This document shows, one piece after another, positions 11,760 to 23,956 of a DNA stretch of 64,000 nt (within the stretch, counting starts at the first letter, position 1; each line of letters starts with the position of its first letter). A model generated the notes under the pieces. It had not been told where the DNA came from and made no database searches. It saw only the letters and a program-made list of their open reading frames with translations. Where the stretch lies: positions 1 to 64,000 of the forward strand of contig WHUZ01000085.1 of the NCBI GenBank assembly GCA_015179045.1. The letters are read 5' to 3'. Origin of the DNA: Kalaharituber pfeilii. Its lineage: Eukaryota > Ascomycota > Pezizomycetes > Pezizales > Pezizaceae. The translations under genes and the position numbers were made by a program.

Positions 11760-14700
11760 ATGCGATTATTCAAATCCAAAAAGGAGGAAGCTGTTTTACT
11801 TCCAGAACACAAATTCGACTACATTGTGAGTTTCCATGCTTTTCTGTTTCATCTCATCTGTATAAGTGTATGTATTAAGCTTAATTCAATGTCTAGAATC
11901 TCGCAGACTTCCACTCCAACTCGTCTTTGACCAGCTTCGCTTATGTCTCCATCTTCATCGGCATCCTCATTTCCCTCGCTGGCTACGCCGCCGACACATA
12001 CACTGCGATCAACCTCCTCGCCTTCAACCGATGGTCCTCCAAGCTCCAACCTGCAATTGAGTTTCATATTTCCAAGTGGATTTTCGCAGGATGTATTATT
12101 TTGTCGTTTGTGTTACTAGCGTTTGAGTGGATTATTGCCATTAGGATTATGAGGGGAAATGGGGTCGCCGATATTTATTTGAATTCAATTGCGCAGCGGT
12201 GGGCATGTGTATTTGGGGGAAGAGGGAGGACGGAAGATACAGGGTGGAAGAGGTTCTTGGTGTTTGCGAGGTTGACAAAGAGCAAGCGTGGGGTAGACTA
12301 TGTTGCGTTGTTTACTTACTTCTCCTTCAAAGGTAACTCAGCCGTCAGACTGATTTGGCAATGAAGAAGATATTTATGGCAAATTGTCTAGGTTGGATCC
12401 GTACCATCTTCGCTGAAGGCCCTCGCCAAGTTATCAACGGTCTCACACTCTACTCCGTTATGGAAGCCGACTTGATCCCGCAAAAGGTTGCTAAAGGCGA
12501 CGAACTTAATGCTATCATCACCTTCTTTAAGAACTTTGGCATTCTCGCTCGACAGGATCAAGCACAAGCCGTGATCCTCGGCGCAATGTGCTTCACGCTC
12601 ATCATCTGGGTGTTTGCCATGCTGCAGCTGTTTATTGCGGGAGCGTTGTATGTCATCTATCTCTGCCACGCGATAGGGTCTGAGGAGGGATTAAGAGGAT
12701 ATTGTAAGGTGAGGGTCGATGAGAAGTTGGGGGATATTGTTGCGCATAACCATAGAAAGGAGCTGGCGAGACAGCAGAAGGCGGCGGAGACGGGGAAGCC
12801 GGGATCGAAATCGGCGGCGGCAGTACCAGGGATGCTAAATAGACAGCCGACAGTACCGATTGTGCTTGGTGACGATGGAGAAGTGTCTGTTGTGTCTATT
12901 ACTGAGAAGAAGCAGGTGCCAGTCTCAGTGAAACCGATGGATGCAAATAGAAACAGGGTTCCGACGTTGCCGAACATTTCCATGCTAGAGAAGCCAACAC
13001 CAGCAGCTAGCATCCCCAGCAATCAATCTCGCCCCCACGGGCCCAGAAGGGTGGGGACAAACGATAGTAGGATGAATTTGCTCTCGGACCAGGCAAGTAT
13101 GGGATACGGTGGGCGTGGCCTTGAAAGGGATGCAAGTGGCAGGGATGGAAGCATATACACCCAGGTGTCATCGATGAACGGGAGTGACCCGTATGGGAAC
13201 GTGGAAAGTCCGTCGACTGCTGGGAGGCCGGCGTCGACGATGAGTAGGCAATCAAGAGGACTACCAATGGGGCAGGGATATGCAAATCATATGAGGAATG
13301 GTAGCGGTGTTACCGGACCGTATGGGCCACTACAGCAACGGCAGCCACAGCAGCAGCAGTACGGGTATCACGGGCGACAAGGATCAGAGGGTGACTACCA
13401 TAGAAGCGACTACAACGACAACAGCTACAACAATAACTTCAACTACATAAACAATGGTAGTCAATATGATAACAGCTACGGCTACCACAGCACCTATGAC
13501 GACAACAGGATGTACTCGCCTCTTGCTGCCCCAGCATCCGCATACAACAGGCCCGGGGCAATCGACTCTAACTTCCCCATGATCCCGAAACTCCAACAAT
13601 ACCAACCTCCACTACCTCAACCACGTGACATCAGGACCCCTGCCAATAATTACCCTAATTACCCACAACAAATGTACACCTCTGACCCACGTAGCGCATA
13701 CCCAGTGCCAACACCCGGATCAGGTATATCGTCAGGCCAAGTTCCCACTTCAGCATATCCCCCACCTTCATCGTCAATTCACACCTCAAATGCATCCGCA
13801 ACCACATCAGCCCTCTCTCGGGGGCCAAGTACGGGCTCGCGCCGCTCGGACGATAAGTCAAGTCTGCATTCTCAAGGCCGTCAGATTTTCTTGAATGACT
13901 TTGATTTTGAAAGGGAGAGGAAGTCAGAAGCAAATGGCGGGCAGGGAGTAGGATTAATTTTTGGAGAAGTAATTGAGATGGAGGCGGTTTCAGGTGTGGA
14001 GAAGAGGAATGAAGCAGGAAGAGCACCGGTATTAAATGTTACAAATGGGGATGGGGACAGTGTTGGAAATGACAAGTCAGAAGAGGGCAGTGACAGTGAA
14101 GATGAGACAAAATCCCAACAACTAGCTGAAACTAGTATGTTTGGAGGACCAAAGTTTGACAGGATGTCGGTGGAGTCAGAGAAGTCTACTGCTATTGCGA
14201 CGACAACGCAGCAGTATGGAGCGTATAAGCCGCCGGAAAGTTCCATGAGGGCGAGGAATTTGACTCCTTCTGCATCATCAACACCACTGTCACCGCCACG
14301 ACAGCTGAAGAGAGCTGCGACCCTGGGACCGGAGGTGGAGATTACACAGGGGAGTCGGCCGAGGGATTACTCCGGCTCGAAGGATACTCCAAGGAGAGTA
14401 GGCACTGCGCCGTTACCAAATTCAGCTAGTTCTGGAGAGGAGGGTGAGGCAGGGAACGTGGAATACTATGATTACTTTGGGGTGGGGAAGACCCCGGCGA
14501 GGGCAGGAACTGCGCCGCCAGTAGTAGACCCAAGCACCAGGGGGTTCGTGGGGGGAAGCGAGAAAGTAGGCAGAGATGTGAGTGGATTTGAGTTTGGCTT
14601 TGAGGAGAGTGGTGAGAGTGAAAGGAGGGCGTCCAGCGACAGTCGTGAGCAGGAACGGGAACAACCTCCAACGAGAAAGATAAGAAGATCAGAAACGGCG

Positions 14701-14898
14701 CCGGTACAGACGATGCAGTCTTTGGAGGGCTATGCACGGCGGGAGAGGGAACGAGAGAAGAGGTATCCGCCTCCTGCGCTTTCACAACAGTGGAGACAGC
14801 AGGGGCCGGTGAGGCCACTACAATCTCGTCCACAGCAGCATCAGCCACAGTACCGACGGTACCGAGACGGGGATGAAGACGGGATGGATGTGGTGTGA
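11760..14898 (+). CDS. Kch1/Prm6-type fungal low-affinity K+ channel
   Basis: Fungal KCH-family plasma-membrane protein, known in yeast (Kch1, Kch2/Prm6) for low-affinity potassium uptake and for activating the calcium-import response to pheromone. Exons are 11760-11825, 11897-12332 and 12392-14898, giving about 1,002 residues. The start context reads MRLFKSKKEE, followed by hydrophobic segments YVSIFIGILISLAGYAADTY, WIFAGCIILSFVLLAFEWII and, after the second intron, the family-typical GWIRTIFAEGPRQVINGLTL and a last segment around FTLIIWVFAMLQLFIAGALY. The second splice joins codon G|GT and restores GWIRT exactly. After about residue 270 the protein is a long disordered tail rich in Asn, Gln, Tyr, Pro and Ser (QQQQ, NNNFNYINN runs), typical of filamentous-fungal KCH proteins, and probably cytoplasmic and phosphorylated. 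No lesion was seen. Confidence 0.92.
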
Positions 14899-17356
14899 TG
14901 ATAAGTTTGCATTTCGGGAATGAGTATCATTTTATCTTTTTAGAGCATCGAATTCATTTTGCCAATTCTAATTTTCCATGTTGCGGATTCTGGCTTTTTT
15001 CTCTTCTTGGCTTTTCTGGGAGAAATTGGGATTCTTCCTCTTGGGGGATGGTATTTTGTCTTTTTTTTTTCTCCACCAGATTTTTCTTCTGTAACATAAC
15101 TACCTTCTTTGTTTTTACCTTTTCTTTTATTACCAGTAATGGATTCTTCGGGCTTGGGGCGTGCTATAGTCGGCTTTAATCCCTTCTTTTTTTTTTTTTT
15201 TTTTTTTCCCATAAAGCGAATAGGAATTATGGAACAAGAATCGCAGCACCATTGGCTCAATTAGACATTCCTCGCCGCCAGATTGAACCCCAGTCGCGTG
15301 CTGTGATCGTTCCCATGCCGGGCGTTATCTATTGTATCTCCTCAAGCCATTTACGAAACTTGCAGTAAGGCATCATTTACTTTTCTAATATGAGCAACTG
15401 CGGCAAAGGACCCAACTACCTGTACACCGAATAGAGCTATTCAATACGCTACAAATAGAGAGATAAAGAGTGGTAAAATACATCGGTGCGCAATCGCTGC
15501 TCTCTAATGGCACCCTTTCGAGTAGCCCCCCTGGATATATGATATGTTGTAGCAGAATTACAGTGGGACATTCAAAAGAGTTTGAAGTCTTGACAGCTTG
15601 AATTAAGAAGGTTGAGCGGCTTTGAAACAGTAGCGGTAGTTTTCTTGAGTTATGTAAAGTCTTGTAGAAATAGCATAAATTCCGATTGCTAAAGTTGCAA
15701 GTACCCGCTTCATTAGTAAAGTTGACTTTTTTTTTTTTTTTTTTTCTTTTTTTTTTTTAACCAGCAGCTAGGTAATAACAACAAAGAAGTTCGCTGCACA
15801 AGACGTGTTTTCCCAGATTACCCTCAGAAACTGTTCGCCGCGTTTCTGCAGGGACGAACAGAAAAGAAAAAAAAAAAAGAAAAAAAAAAAAAAAAATTCA
15901 TCTTCAATAGAATCACAACATCGCCTGCATACTCTTTCGCTCTCTTGGAATTTTTTTTTTTCAAATACGGGCCTTTTTCTATTAAACAATGCGCGTTCGT
16001 TAGTCATTGCCAATGGGGAGGATTGGAAACTGATATGTTGTATCAACATAATGGGGCTAGGAATTTTTACTCCAGTTTCTATTTTTTTTTTTAGAGCTTT
16101 AGGGAGTCCTCTAAACAATGCTTTTTGCAGTGCATAATGGCTTGGTATTCATGTGCATATGCATAAAGCGAAGATGTATGCTTCAAGATGGCAAGTTTGC
16201 CCATTCGCTTTCGTGTTCTTGCAGTGATTGAGCCCGCCATCCCAATTTGCAACCACTTATGTATAACTCTGCACTCCGTTGACGGTTAGCGAAAGAGACA
16301 ACAGCATCAATCATTAGTATGTATGATAAGCATTATTTTGGCGCTACGAACAAATCGCTTCATTAGCAGCTTCCCCACACCAGTTCCCCTACCCCGGCAT
16401 ATATAGCGAGCTTTACCCCAATTTGTTATATAGTCGTCGGAGCCAGCAGTTTCCCGCATCGCTAATGTCATTGGTACACCCAGCTTTCCGACCTCAATCT
16501 CTTGGTATGCCAGTGCCACAGCTTCCGAGGCTCCCAGCGAGTCAGGAGCGTCGACGTCTGGAGTGACCTCATACTATAGGCTGCGGAAAGCCGGTATACA
16601 AGGATTCTGATGTGCGAAGTTGAACGATGAGGCTTGGAAGTGGTGAAGCATTGCTAGGAGTGGACAATAGTTATCTTATTTTCGATCCCGGTGTGAGGGT
16701 CTAATACTGTAATGGCCCATATCGGTGCAACATCGCTAAACTCACGACGAAATCAGACTACCTCTGCACTACCGTCTCGCTGCATTTATCACCACCTGAT
16801 CTCATCGCTGCATAGGACAAGTAGACTGACCATTCTCGCCCCAGCAGCATCATAACAGTACATACGCCTCTCTGGAATTATCTGATTGCCCCCTCCCCCC
16901 TTGTGCCGAAATACGCATCTAGAATTCGATACGTTTTGGGAGAAATGTAGTGATCTCAGCCAAGACGAGCATGAGGTTATGAAGGACCTGATTTGAGGGT
17001 AAGTGTAGCATTTCAGTAGGGTGGCAGTAGTCCGGTCGGGGGTCGTGCCAACCAGACTAGGGTGGCAGTTGCACTAATAACGCTTACTCTTGGCTTCGGG
17101 TAGTTGGTTGCATTGTAGTCTGGTTGCATAATCTCCTGTAGGACTTGCGTTACCCTCCCACCGAACGCTTCGGGCCGCCGCCTAGCGTCGCACCTTGAGG
17201 TGTAGTCTGGTTGCCTCGGTGCTTAAGAGCTCTAACAATCACCTTCCATCATCGTGCATACTATTCAGGCCCGAAAGATTAGGCATTTCGCATGCACCCT
17301 AGATAAAGAGTGTCTCTACCCCTCATCCTAACTCTGCGGACTCAAATACACCAACA
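14899..17356. other. Intergenic stretch with homopolymer tracts
   Basis: No gene is supported. Pure T runs at about 15188-15207 and 15730-15758, A runs at about 15867-15895 and T runs at 15951-15961 and 16082-16092 create artificial poly-Lys and poly-Phe frames. One micro-insertion (17028-17059) and two further TAGTCTGGTT copies (17116-17125, 17203-17212) lie in the 300 bp before SKI2, so the SKI2 promoter region is repeat-disturbed. Confidence 0.5.
17028..17059. mobile_element. 32-bp micro-TIR insertion with 9-bp duplication
   Basis: The insert begins TAGTCCGGT and ends AACCAGACTA, near-perfect inverted termini. GGGTGGCAG is present directly before it (17019-17027) and directly after it (17060-17068). 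This is the clearest member of the TAGTCTGGTT group. Confidence 0.7.
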
Positions 17357-20300
17357 ATGCTGCGGACTCAAGAATTATCCTCCACCATTCAATCCCTGTC
17401 GCTGTCTGATGCAGTCGAATCAGATACTTGGATTGATAGAATTTGGCACGATACACGATCCCGTAAACCAGTTCATCCCACAGTTGACGAGAATAGGAAG
17501 AGACTGGAGGATGAATTCCTCAAACCCTCGCATGTGTTCTCAACTGAGTGGCTAAATAAGTTACAGCAGTATGTGATGCACAGCTATACCCTTTAGATGT
17601 CTTGAAAATCATTGCTAACATTAGGCATAAAGGAGATGGAAAGAACCTACTGATTATGGATCACTGATGGTACTGGCGCCCACCATGACTCGAACCGTCA
17701 CCAGATTTACACGAGAAGGGCTGGAAGGCAGGGTCAGTGGATATAAAGAAGTTACTATACCGGCCCATAGCATCACGGCCAAAAATTCCACGTCATTGCT
17801 TCGAAAGCCAGCTACAAAGACAGACATGGTTAGAGGCAAGGCAGGATTTTTTCCCTTTTCCCCTGGAGGCCTAGAAATGGGAAAAGCAAATGAGACAGCT
17901 GAGGAGCTCGAGAGGATAGAAACTGCGGTGGAGGCAAGGATTGGGTCAGATGGGCTCTTGCAAGTAGCACCAGGTTTTACAAGAGGGTTAGCTGTTCCAA
18001 AAGAGGAAGCCCAGAGTATTCCGGAGGAACAAGATGACTTCAATTTTGGCGATATAAAGGCAATAAGGAAGGCTAGAGAGGACAATAGGCCTCAGAAGAC
18101 AACGGACAGGCCGCTATCTGAACTAGATAATATTGATGACTTGCTACCCGTAGAGGTACACCTCCCAAACCACAAGCTCCGTTTATGGATTTCCACTTAC
18201 ACCCTCCACAGTTCCCTATGTTGGCACCGCGGAGGGAACTGGCAGTCACTACTAAGAAAGCACCAGCGAAAGAATGGGCCCATGTGGTGGACGTTGACCG
18301 AGAACTAACAAATTTCAATGAGCTGGTACCAAATATGGCCCGGGAGGTAAGATATCGTGAAGGCAAAAGCCATACAAACGTATCACTGACTGAGCGGCGC
18401 AGTGGCCATTTGAGCTAGATAACTTTCAAAAGGAGGCAGTCTACCATCTCGAGAATGGTGATTCTGTGTTTGTTGCTGCCCATACTTCAGCTGGAAAAAC
18501 TGTTGTTGCTGAATATGGAATTGCACTTGCTGCTAAACACATGACAAAGTACAATCCCTAGTTTGCAGAAGGAGCTTGAACTGACTATCATTAGGGCCAT
18601 TTACACATCTCCCATCAAAGCCCTAAGTAACCAGAAGTTTCGAGATTTCCGAAACATTTTTGAGGACGTCGGAATCCTCACCGGCGATGTGCAGATCAAC
18701 CCGGAAGCAAGCTGCCTCATCATGACCACCGAAATCTTACGAAGCATGTTATACCGTGGTGCGGATCTTATTCGTGATGTAGAGTTTGTAATTTTTGATG
18801 AAGTTCACTACGTAAATGATCAAGAGGTAAGAACCCAAAATCAGATCTTTTCTCAAGTTACTGAGCTGTTTGCAGCGAGGGGTTGTATGGGAAGAGGTGA
18901 TAATTATGCTTCCTGCGCACGTCAACCTAATATTATTGTCTGCCACTGTACCAAATACCAAAGAGTTCGCTAGCTGGGTAGGAAGGACAAAGAAAAAAGA
19001 TATCTATGTAATTTCGACACCGAAGAGACCCGTTCCACTGGAGCACTATATCTGGGCCAATAAGTCTGTGTTCAAAATTGTGAACGCTGAAAAGAAATTT
19101 CTTTCTCAGGGGTAGCACACGCTTAAGCTTTATTCGAGGGGTTTGCAATGCTAAGATTGAGAATAGGCTGAAAGATGCAAATGATGCACTGAATCCCAAG
19201 AAGGAGATCAAGTCAACTCAAAATCAGCCCAACAAACGTGGTGGTACAAATCAGCGAGGAACTACCGCGCAGCGAGGAACTACCGCACAGCGCGGGGGAG
19301 GCCGTGGTACAACCCGAGTTGCCCAAAATGTAGGAACATTCACTCGAGGCGGCCGAGGAGGTGTACGAACAACGCCAGGGCAAGACAAGAACACATGGGT
19401 CCATTTAGTCCAGCACTTAAAGAAGGAAAATCTCCTCCCAGCTGTGATTTTCGTGTTTTCGAAAAAGAGATGCGATGAAAATGCAGATGCTTTATCGAAT
19501 ATTGACTACTGCAACCAAACAGAGAAGAGCTTGATCCACATGACGATTGAGCGCTCCCTAGCAAGGCTAAAACAGGAAGACCGTGAATTGCCTCAGATCA
19601 GGCGCATGAGAGAGCTTCTGAGTCGGGGAATTGCCGTGCACCATGGCGGGTTACTCCCAATTGTGAAAGAAGTGGTTGAGATTCTCTTCGCGAAGACATT
19701 AGTTAAAGTATTATTCGCCACAGAGACCTTTGCAATGGTATATATACCACCAATATTTATCGCGATGCAGCCGCAGACTTTACTCATAAATTGTCCTAGG
19801 GTTTGAATTTGCCTACTCGTACAGTTGTGTTTTCTGGACTTAGAAAACACGACGGGCAATCATTCCGTGATCTTCACCCTGGAGAATATATTCAGATGGC
19901 GGGGCGCGCAGGAAGACGCGGTCTTGACACTTTTGGCACTGTTATCATCATTTCTCCTTTAGATGCAGCTCCTCCTGTAACCGCCCTCTCTTATTGCTCT
20001 ACACTGGCTGTGCTGACAAAAATGGATATCAGGAACCCACTTTGAAGAATATTATTCTTGGTGAACCACGCAAGTTGAAAAGCCAATTCCGTTTAACATA
20101 TAATATGATACTCAATCTGCTCCGAGTGGAAGCATTGAAAATAGAAGAGATGATCAAACGGAGTTTTGGTGAAAATACGACGCAAACCTTACTTCCTGCA
20201 CACGAACTAGAAATTGCTGCGAAGAGAGGTCAGCTGAAGGACCATGTCAAAGAACAATGCGATATTTGCGATGTGGACATGAAAGAATGTTATCAAGCAG

Positions 20301-21908
20301 CATTGGATGCAAAGGCACAATCAGAAATTCTTCTAGAGAGTGCGTTGAGCATCCCTGCAATAGCACGGATTAACTTTGCTCCTGGGAGGCTACTTGTGCT
20401 GCAACCTGCTGTGAGATTCTCCAACTCCTGAATTATTCTGATAAAAGATGTGAAATCGCTAACATAACATAGAGTGGAACACGGACGCTAGGTATTGTTA
20501 CGAGAGTATCTTATGATGGGAGTGGTCCCAACATTTCTGTATTTCTCCTCGACATTAAGCAGAGCACAAAAATGTTAAGTATGTCATTCTTTCTCCACGA
20601 TTGAGCGTCTTGCTGATTCCTTGCAGGTGATTTGGTGCCATTCCTTTTAGTAAAAGCAGTAAAATTCCCACCAATACCTCCTGGAGATTATAAGTTACGA
20701 CAAACCTCAATTTCAATCAGTGAAATTGAATATGTTACGAAGACATCCGTGAAGGTACATGATTAGATGTCAAGTTTTAAGATCATTGCTTACAATATAC
20801 ATAGTTTGATTTTGAATTTTACAGAAGCAGACCTCAATCTAAGGAATCTATAGCTGAACTTGAGCAGCTTCGCGACTGCTTAGTCAACTATGCACAGGAT
20901 TGGCGTTGTCCGGAGCTTGAAGAGGTTGATTTCAGCAAGATGAACAATAGAACTATCCACTTCTTTGACACTCTTCAAGAACGAAAATCGCGTCTTGATA
21001 CCGCACTAGATTGTACTTCATTGCAATGCCCCAACTACGTTCACCATGTATGTCCCACCTTATCTTAACATGAATGGAACATCTAACAATGCCATAGTTC
21101 GCTATGCACCACACAGAGTATCAGATACTAAAGGCAATTGACGATCTGAAAAGGGCAACTTCAGATCAAAACTTGGCCCTTCTTCCTGACTACGAGCAGC
21201 GTATTTCTGTATTGAAGGAGCTTTCGTTCATTGACGAAGAGTCGAGAGTTCAATTGAAAGGAAGAGTGGCTTGTGAGGTGAGTAGTTCTCAAAACAGTGT
21301 GATGCTTATAGCTCTAAAATTAGTGTACAGATAAACTCGGCAAGTGAATTGGTGCTCACTGAGCTAGTTCTAGAAAATTTCTTTGCCAATTATGAACCAG
21401 AGGAAATATGTGCACTTTTATCTGCATTTGTTTTCCAGGAGAAAACCCCTGTAATACCTAAGGTCACGCCTCGATTAGAAGCTGTAGGTCTGCCTGCTTG
21501 TCACAATTCATGCTGCAGCTAACACAGGTGCAGGGCAAGCGAGAAATTATCAAAATTGCTCGAAGGGTTAACTCAGTGCAGTCTAAGTATCAAGTTTTGG
21601 TTAATGGTGAAACCGAGGATTTTGAGAGCAAGCCCCGCTTTGCCCTAATGGAAGTTGTCTATGAATGGGCCAAAGGAATGTCGTTCAATCATATTACTAG
21701 TCTTACAGATGTACAAGAAGGATCGATTGTGCGAAACATCACACGATTAGACGAAACATGCCGAGAAGTCAAGAATGCTGCAAGAATCATTGGTGACCCG
21801 TCACTTTTTACCAAGATGCAGAAATGTCAAGAACTCATTAAAAGAGATGTTTGTCATTGTGCATCTCTCTACCTGGTTGGTTTCCCTTCAAAGCGTAACC
21901 CGGTATAA
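17357..21908 (+). CDS. SKI2: Ski2-type DExH-box RNA helicase (Ski complex, 3'-5' mRNA decay)
   Basis: Cytoplasmic Ski2 unwinds and feeds mRNA to the exosome as part of the Ski2-Ski3-Ski8 complex. Fifteen exons join in frame to about 1,266 residues, the usual length: 17357-17568, 17633-18155, 18212-18346, 18403-18548, 18595-18826, 18876-19111, 19167-19737, 19800-19976, 20033-20410, 20473-20578, 20627-20754, 20805-21047, 21098-21277, 21331-21483, 21528-21908. Visible motifs in order: an N-terminal [16 protein letters not shown] segment, Walker [34 protein letters not shown] box [17 protein letters not shown], an RG-rich insertion (about 19250-19370), [31 protein letters not shown] and [12 protein letters not shown], then the Ski2/Mtr4-type arch and DSHCT C-terminus ending [13 protein letters not shown]. 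The start was chosen at the first ATG that keeps the [10 protein letters not shown] segment open. Only the C-terminal dozen residues after SLYL are unusual, an extension absent from yeast Ski2. Confidence 0.93.
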
Positions 21909-22266
21909 GAGCTAATGTGCCGCAACTAGTGATGGAGAAAATCTCAAGGACTTTCGTGAGTTGAGCTGTACAGAAAAGTAGCTATTTTGCGCAATGATAA
22001 GATTCTCTAGAGCACTGCTCGTGCATATGATATATCTACGTTTAAATGCATAGCTTGGGACATGAATAAATACCTATACTAGGTGCTCCAATACAGAATT
22101 TCATTGTCCCACGCCAGGGGTTACAGCAGTAGTTGAACTTTTTGCGTCGATATGAGGGTAAGCAGTTACTCAACAAATCCGGAGCTAGTTGAGCTTTAAC
22201 TGCGGCGGGCCGGTTATAAAGAATTTACCTTTTAATATTTTCCTGCAACATTAGAGAGGGTGGGAA
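21909..22266. other. Short intergenic stretch
   Basis: Contains the SKI2 3' flank (AATAAA-like ATGAATAAAT near 22061) and what would be the missing downstream part of the minus-strand EBP-like stub, but no sterol-isomerase sequence is recognisable there. Confidence 0.5.
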
Positions 22267-22461
22267 TCATAGAATGAAGTGGATTAGGGCGTCGAATAAA
22301 TGCCAGATGAAGAGGGTACGAACTTTTCCAGTGATTGCGGGATAGGTGGAGAGACCGTAAGCTGCAATTTGAAGCACCACAGTTAACGCCAGCAGCAGCG
22401 CGGTGGTTGGGTCACTCAGAAGTTCGAGTGCCGTGACGGGCGAATCAACGGTGGCTGTCAT
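22267..22461 (-). pseudogene. Truncated EBP/EXPERA (sterol delta8-delta7 isomerase-like) fragment
   Basis: The minus-strand frame starting at 22461 gives 64 residues with two hydrophobic segments (LLLALTVVLQIAAYGLST and LFIWHLFDALIHFIL). WHLFDALIHFIL matches the region of emopamil-binding-protein-like proteins where the catalytic HFxxEG motif continues; here a TGA follows directly after HFIL, and neither the Glu-Gly nor the remaining helices (family length about 200 residues) can be found downstream. The sequence after the stop ends in a CTAATGTTGCAG acceptor-like string without a GT donor, so a lost splice donor is conceivable. A longer frame starting at 22665 exists, but the upstream 68 residues look non-conserved. 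Called a broken gene, with the family assignment resting on this short match. Confidence 0.5.
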
Positions 22462-23956
22462 GTTGACGTTGAAACGATTAGTTGTGGGTAAGCACCGATG
22501 AGCTTCAAGTTGGCAGGTACTCGAGTACAGTTGACGCAATTTCCGGGAGGTGAGGAAGAGGGGGGGGCTGGTGGGGCTACTGGACTTTAACCGTTGGAAA
22601 TACAGGGTCTGGGACCAGTAACCTTTACCTAGGGTGATGCATAAAGGAGTACTTCGTGCTTGCATTACGTCAATGCTGTATAATGTTTAGAACGGCAAGT
22701 TACTTAGTAGTAACGTTAGGTACAGTGCCTCATGAAAGCCATGACAATATGCACTGTATGTTGCTTGTATACCATGAAAATAGAAGTGCATATTCTGTCC
22801 GTTACGTTGCGTTAACTAAACTCAAATGAGAGGATGGTAGCTGATTTCCCCCAAGTTACCAATGTTACCTTTGCATATCGTCACATCCGTAACGATCACC
22901 ATGCCCCGTATGTCGGGAAAATCCAAAATCGAATAGGTGGCCACGACCGACATCGAGCCTCTATGTTACTTTATTCTGATTCTGATGACTATGAGCTCTT
23001 AGAGGACCTGCTTATGCTTGATCTCATGGTTCCATGTGTAGATTGGGTATGCTGGTAGATTTAATATGCGTTATACATATGCACAAGCTCCAAAAATTAC
23101 TGTTTTAGGTTAAAGAACCCATGACATAACTCTGTGGTTAGCTGAAAATCAGTTGCATACTTCTATCCTTGCACAACGCTGAGTTATCGTGCGTGACGGA
23201 AATCCCTTCCAATCAGAGCCTCTGCTTATGTCATGCTACCACACGTAACAGTTACGAAACGTTATACCTAACTGAATTACCACTAAGTATCAGATTTTCA
23301 TAAGCCTACGCATGCCCAGGCTGTGGCAACTGTGGGGTGCATGCTCGTTATGCTGGGATCAACGCGAGGCTGATGGTCGATATTTATGTTGTAAGCTATG
23401 TTTATCTTGTCTGTTAATAGCTTATGGAGTGCATATAAGTACCGTGTATAAGTACGAGTACATACAAGTACTTGTCGTGGCTCCACTAGGCAGTCGCGCG
23501 AGTCGGTGATCACGCGTGTCACCTGATAACTTGAACGAGTCCGAGCAGCAGGCCACTCGAAGCCGGACTATCCGGGACATATGTAGGGGGGGTTTCCAAC
23601 TCGACTACTATTGGAACGGGGAAGGGAACAATTGATAAGTGGCAAAGACTGCGGGTGCGGACAGATAATATAATGAGTAATCGCCAGTGTCTGTGCGCGC
23701 CGCCTCGGCAATGGGGCAAACTCTTGTGGGGACTTGTCAACAACTTCATGATATATCACAAGCGCGTGACTTCATGGTTGGATACAACGGGCATGTGGGA
23801 GAGTGAGTTAGAAGTTGAGGCAAGAACATATTATGAATACAGGTCAGGAGATAATTTTGGAGATAGGCGTTACAAAACAACCAGAATCCATCTTCCAGCA
23901 TCCCCAGATTGACAGAACACGACATCTAGCGTTTCCCGCACTAGGTAAAAGCAACA
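22462..23956. other. Intergenic stretch between the EBP stub and MGS1
   Basis: Only short frames without recognisable motifs. The MGS1 promoter presumably lies in the last few hundred bases. No TIR structure was noticed. Confidence 0.4.
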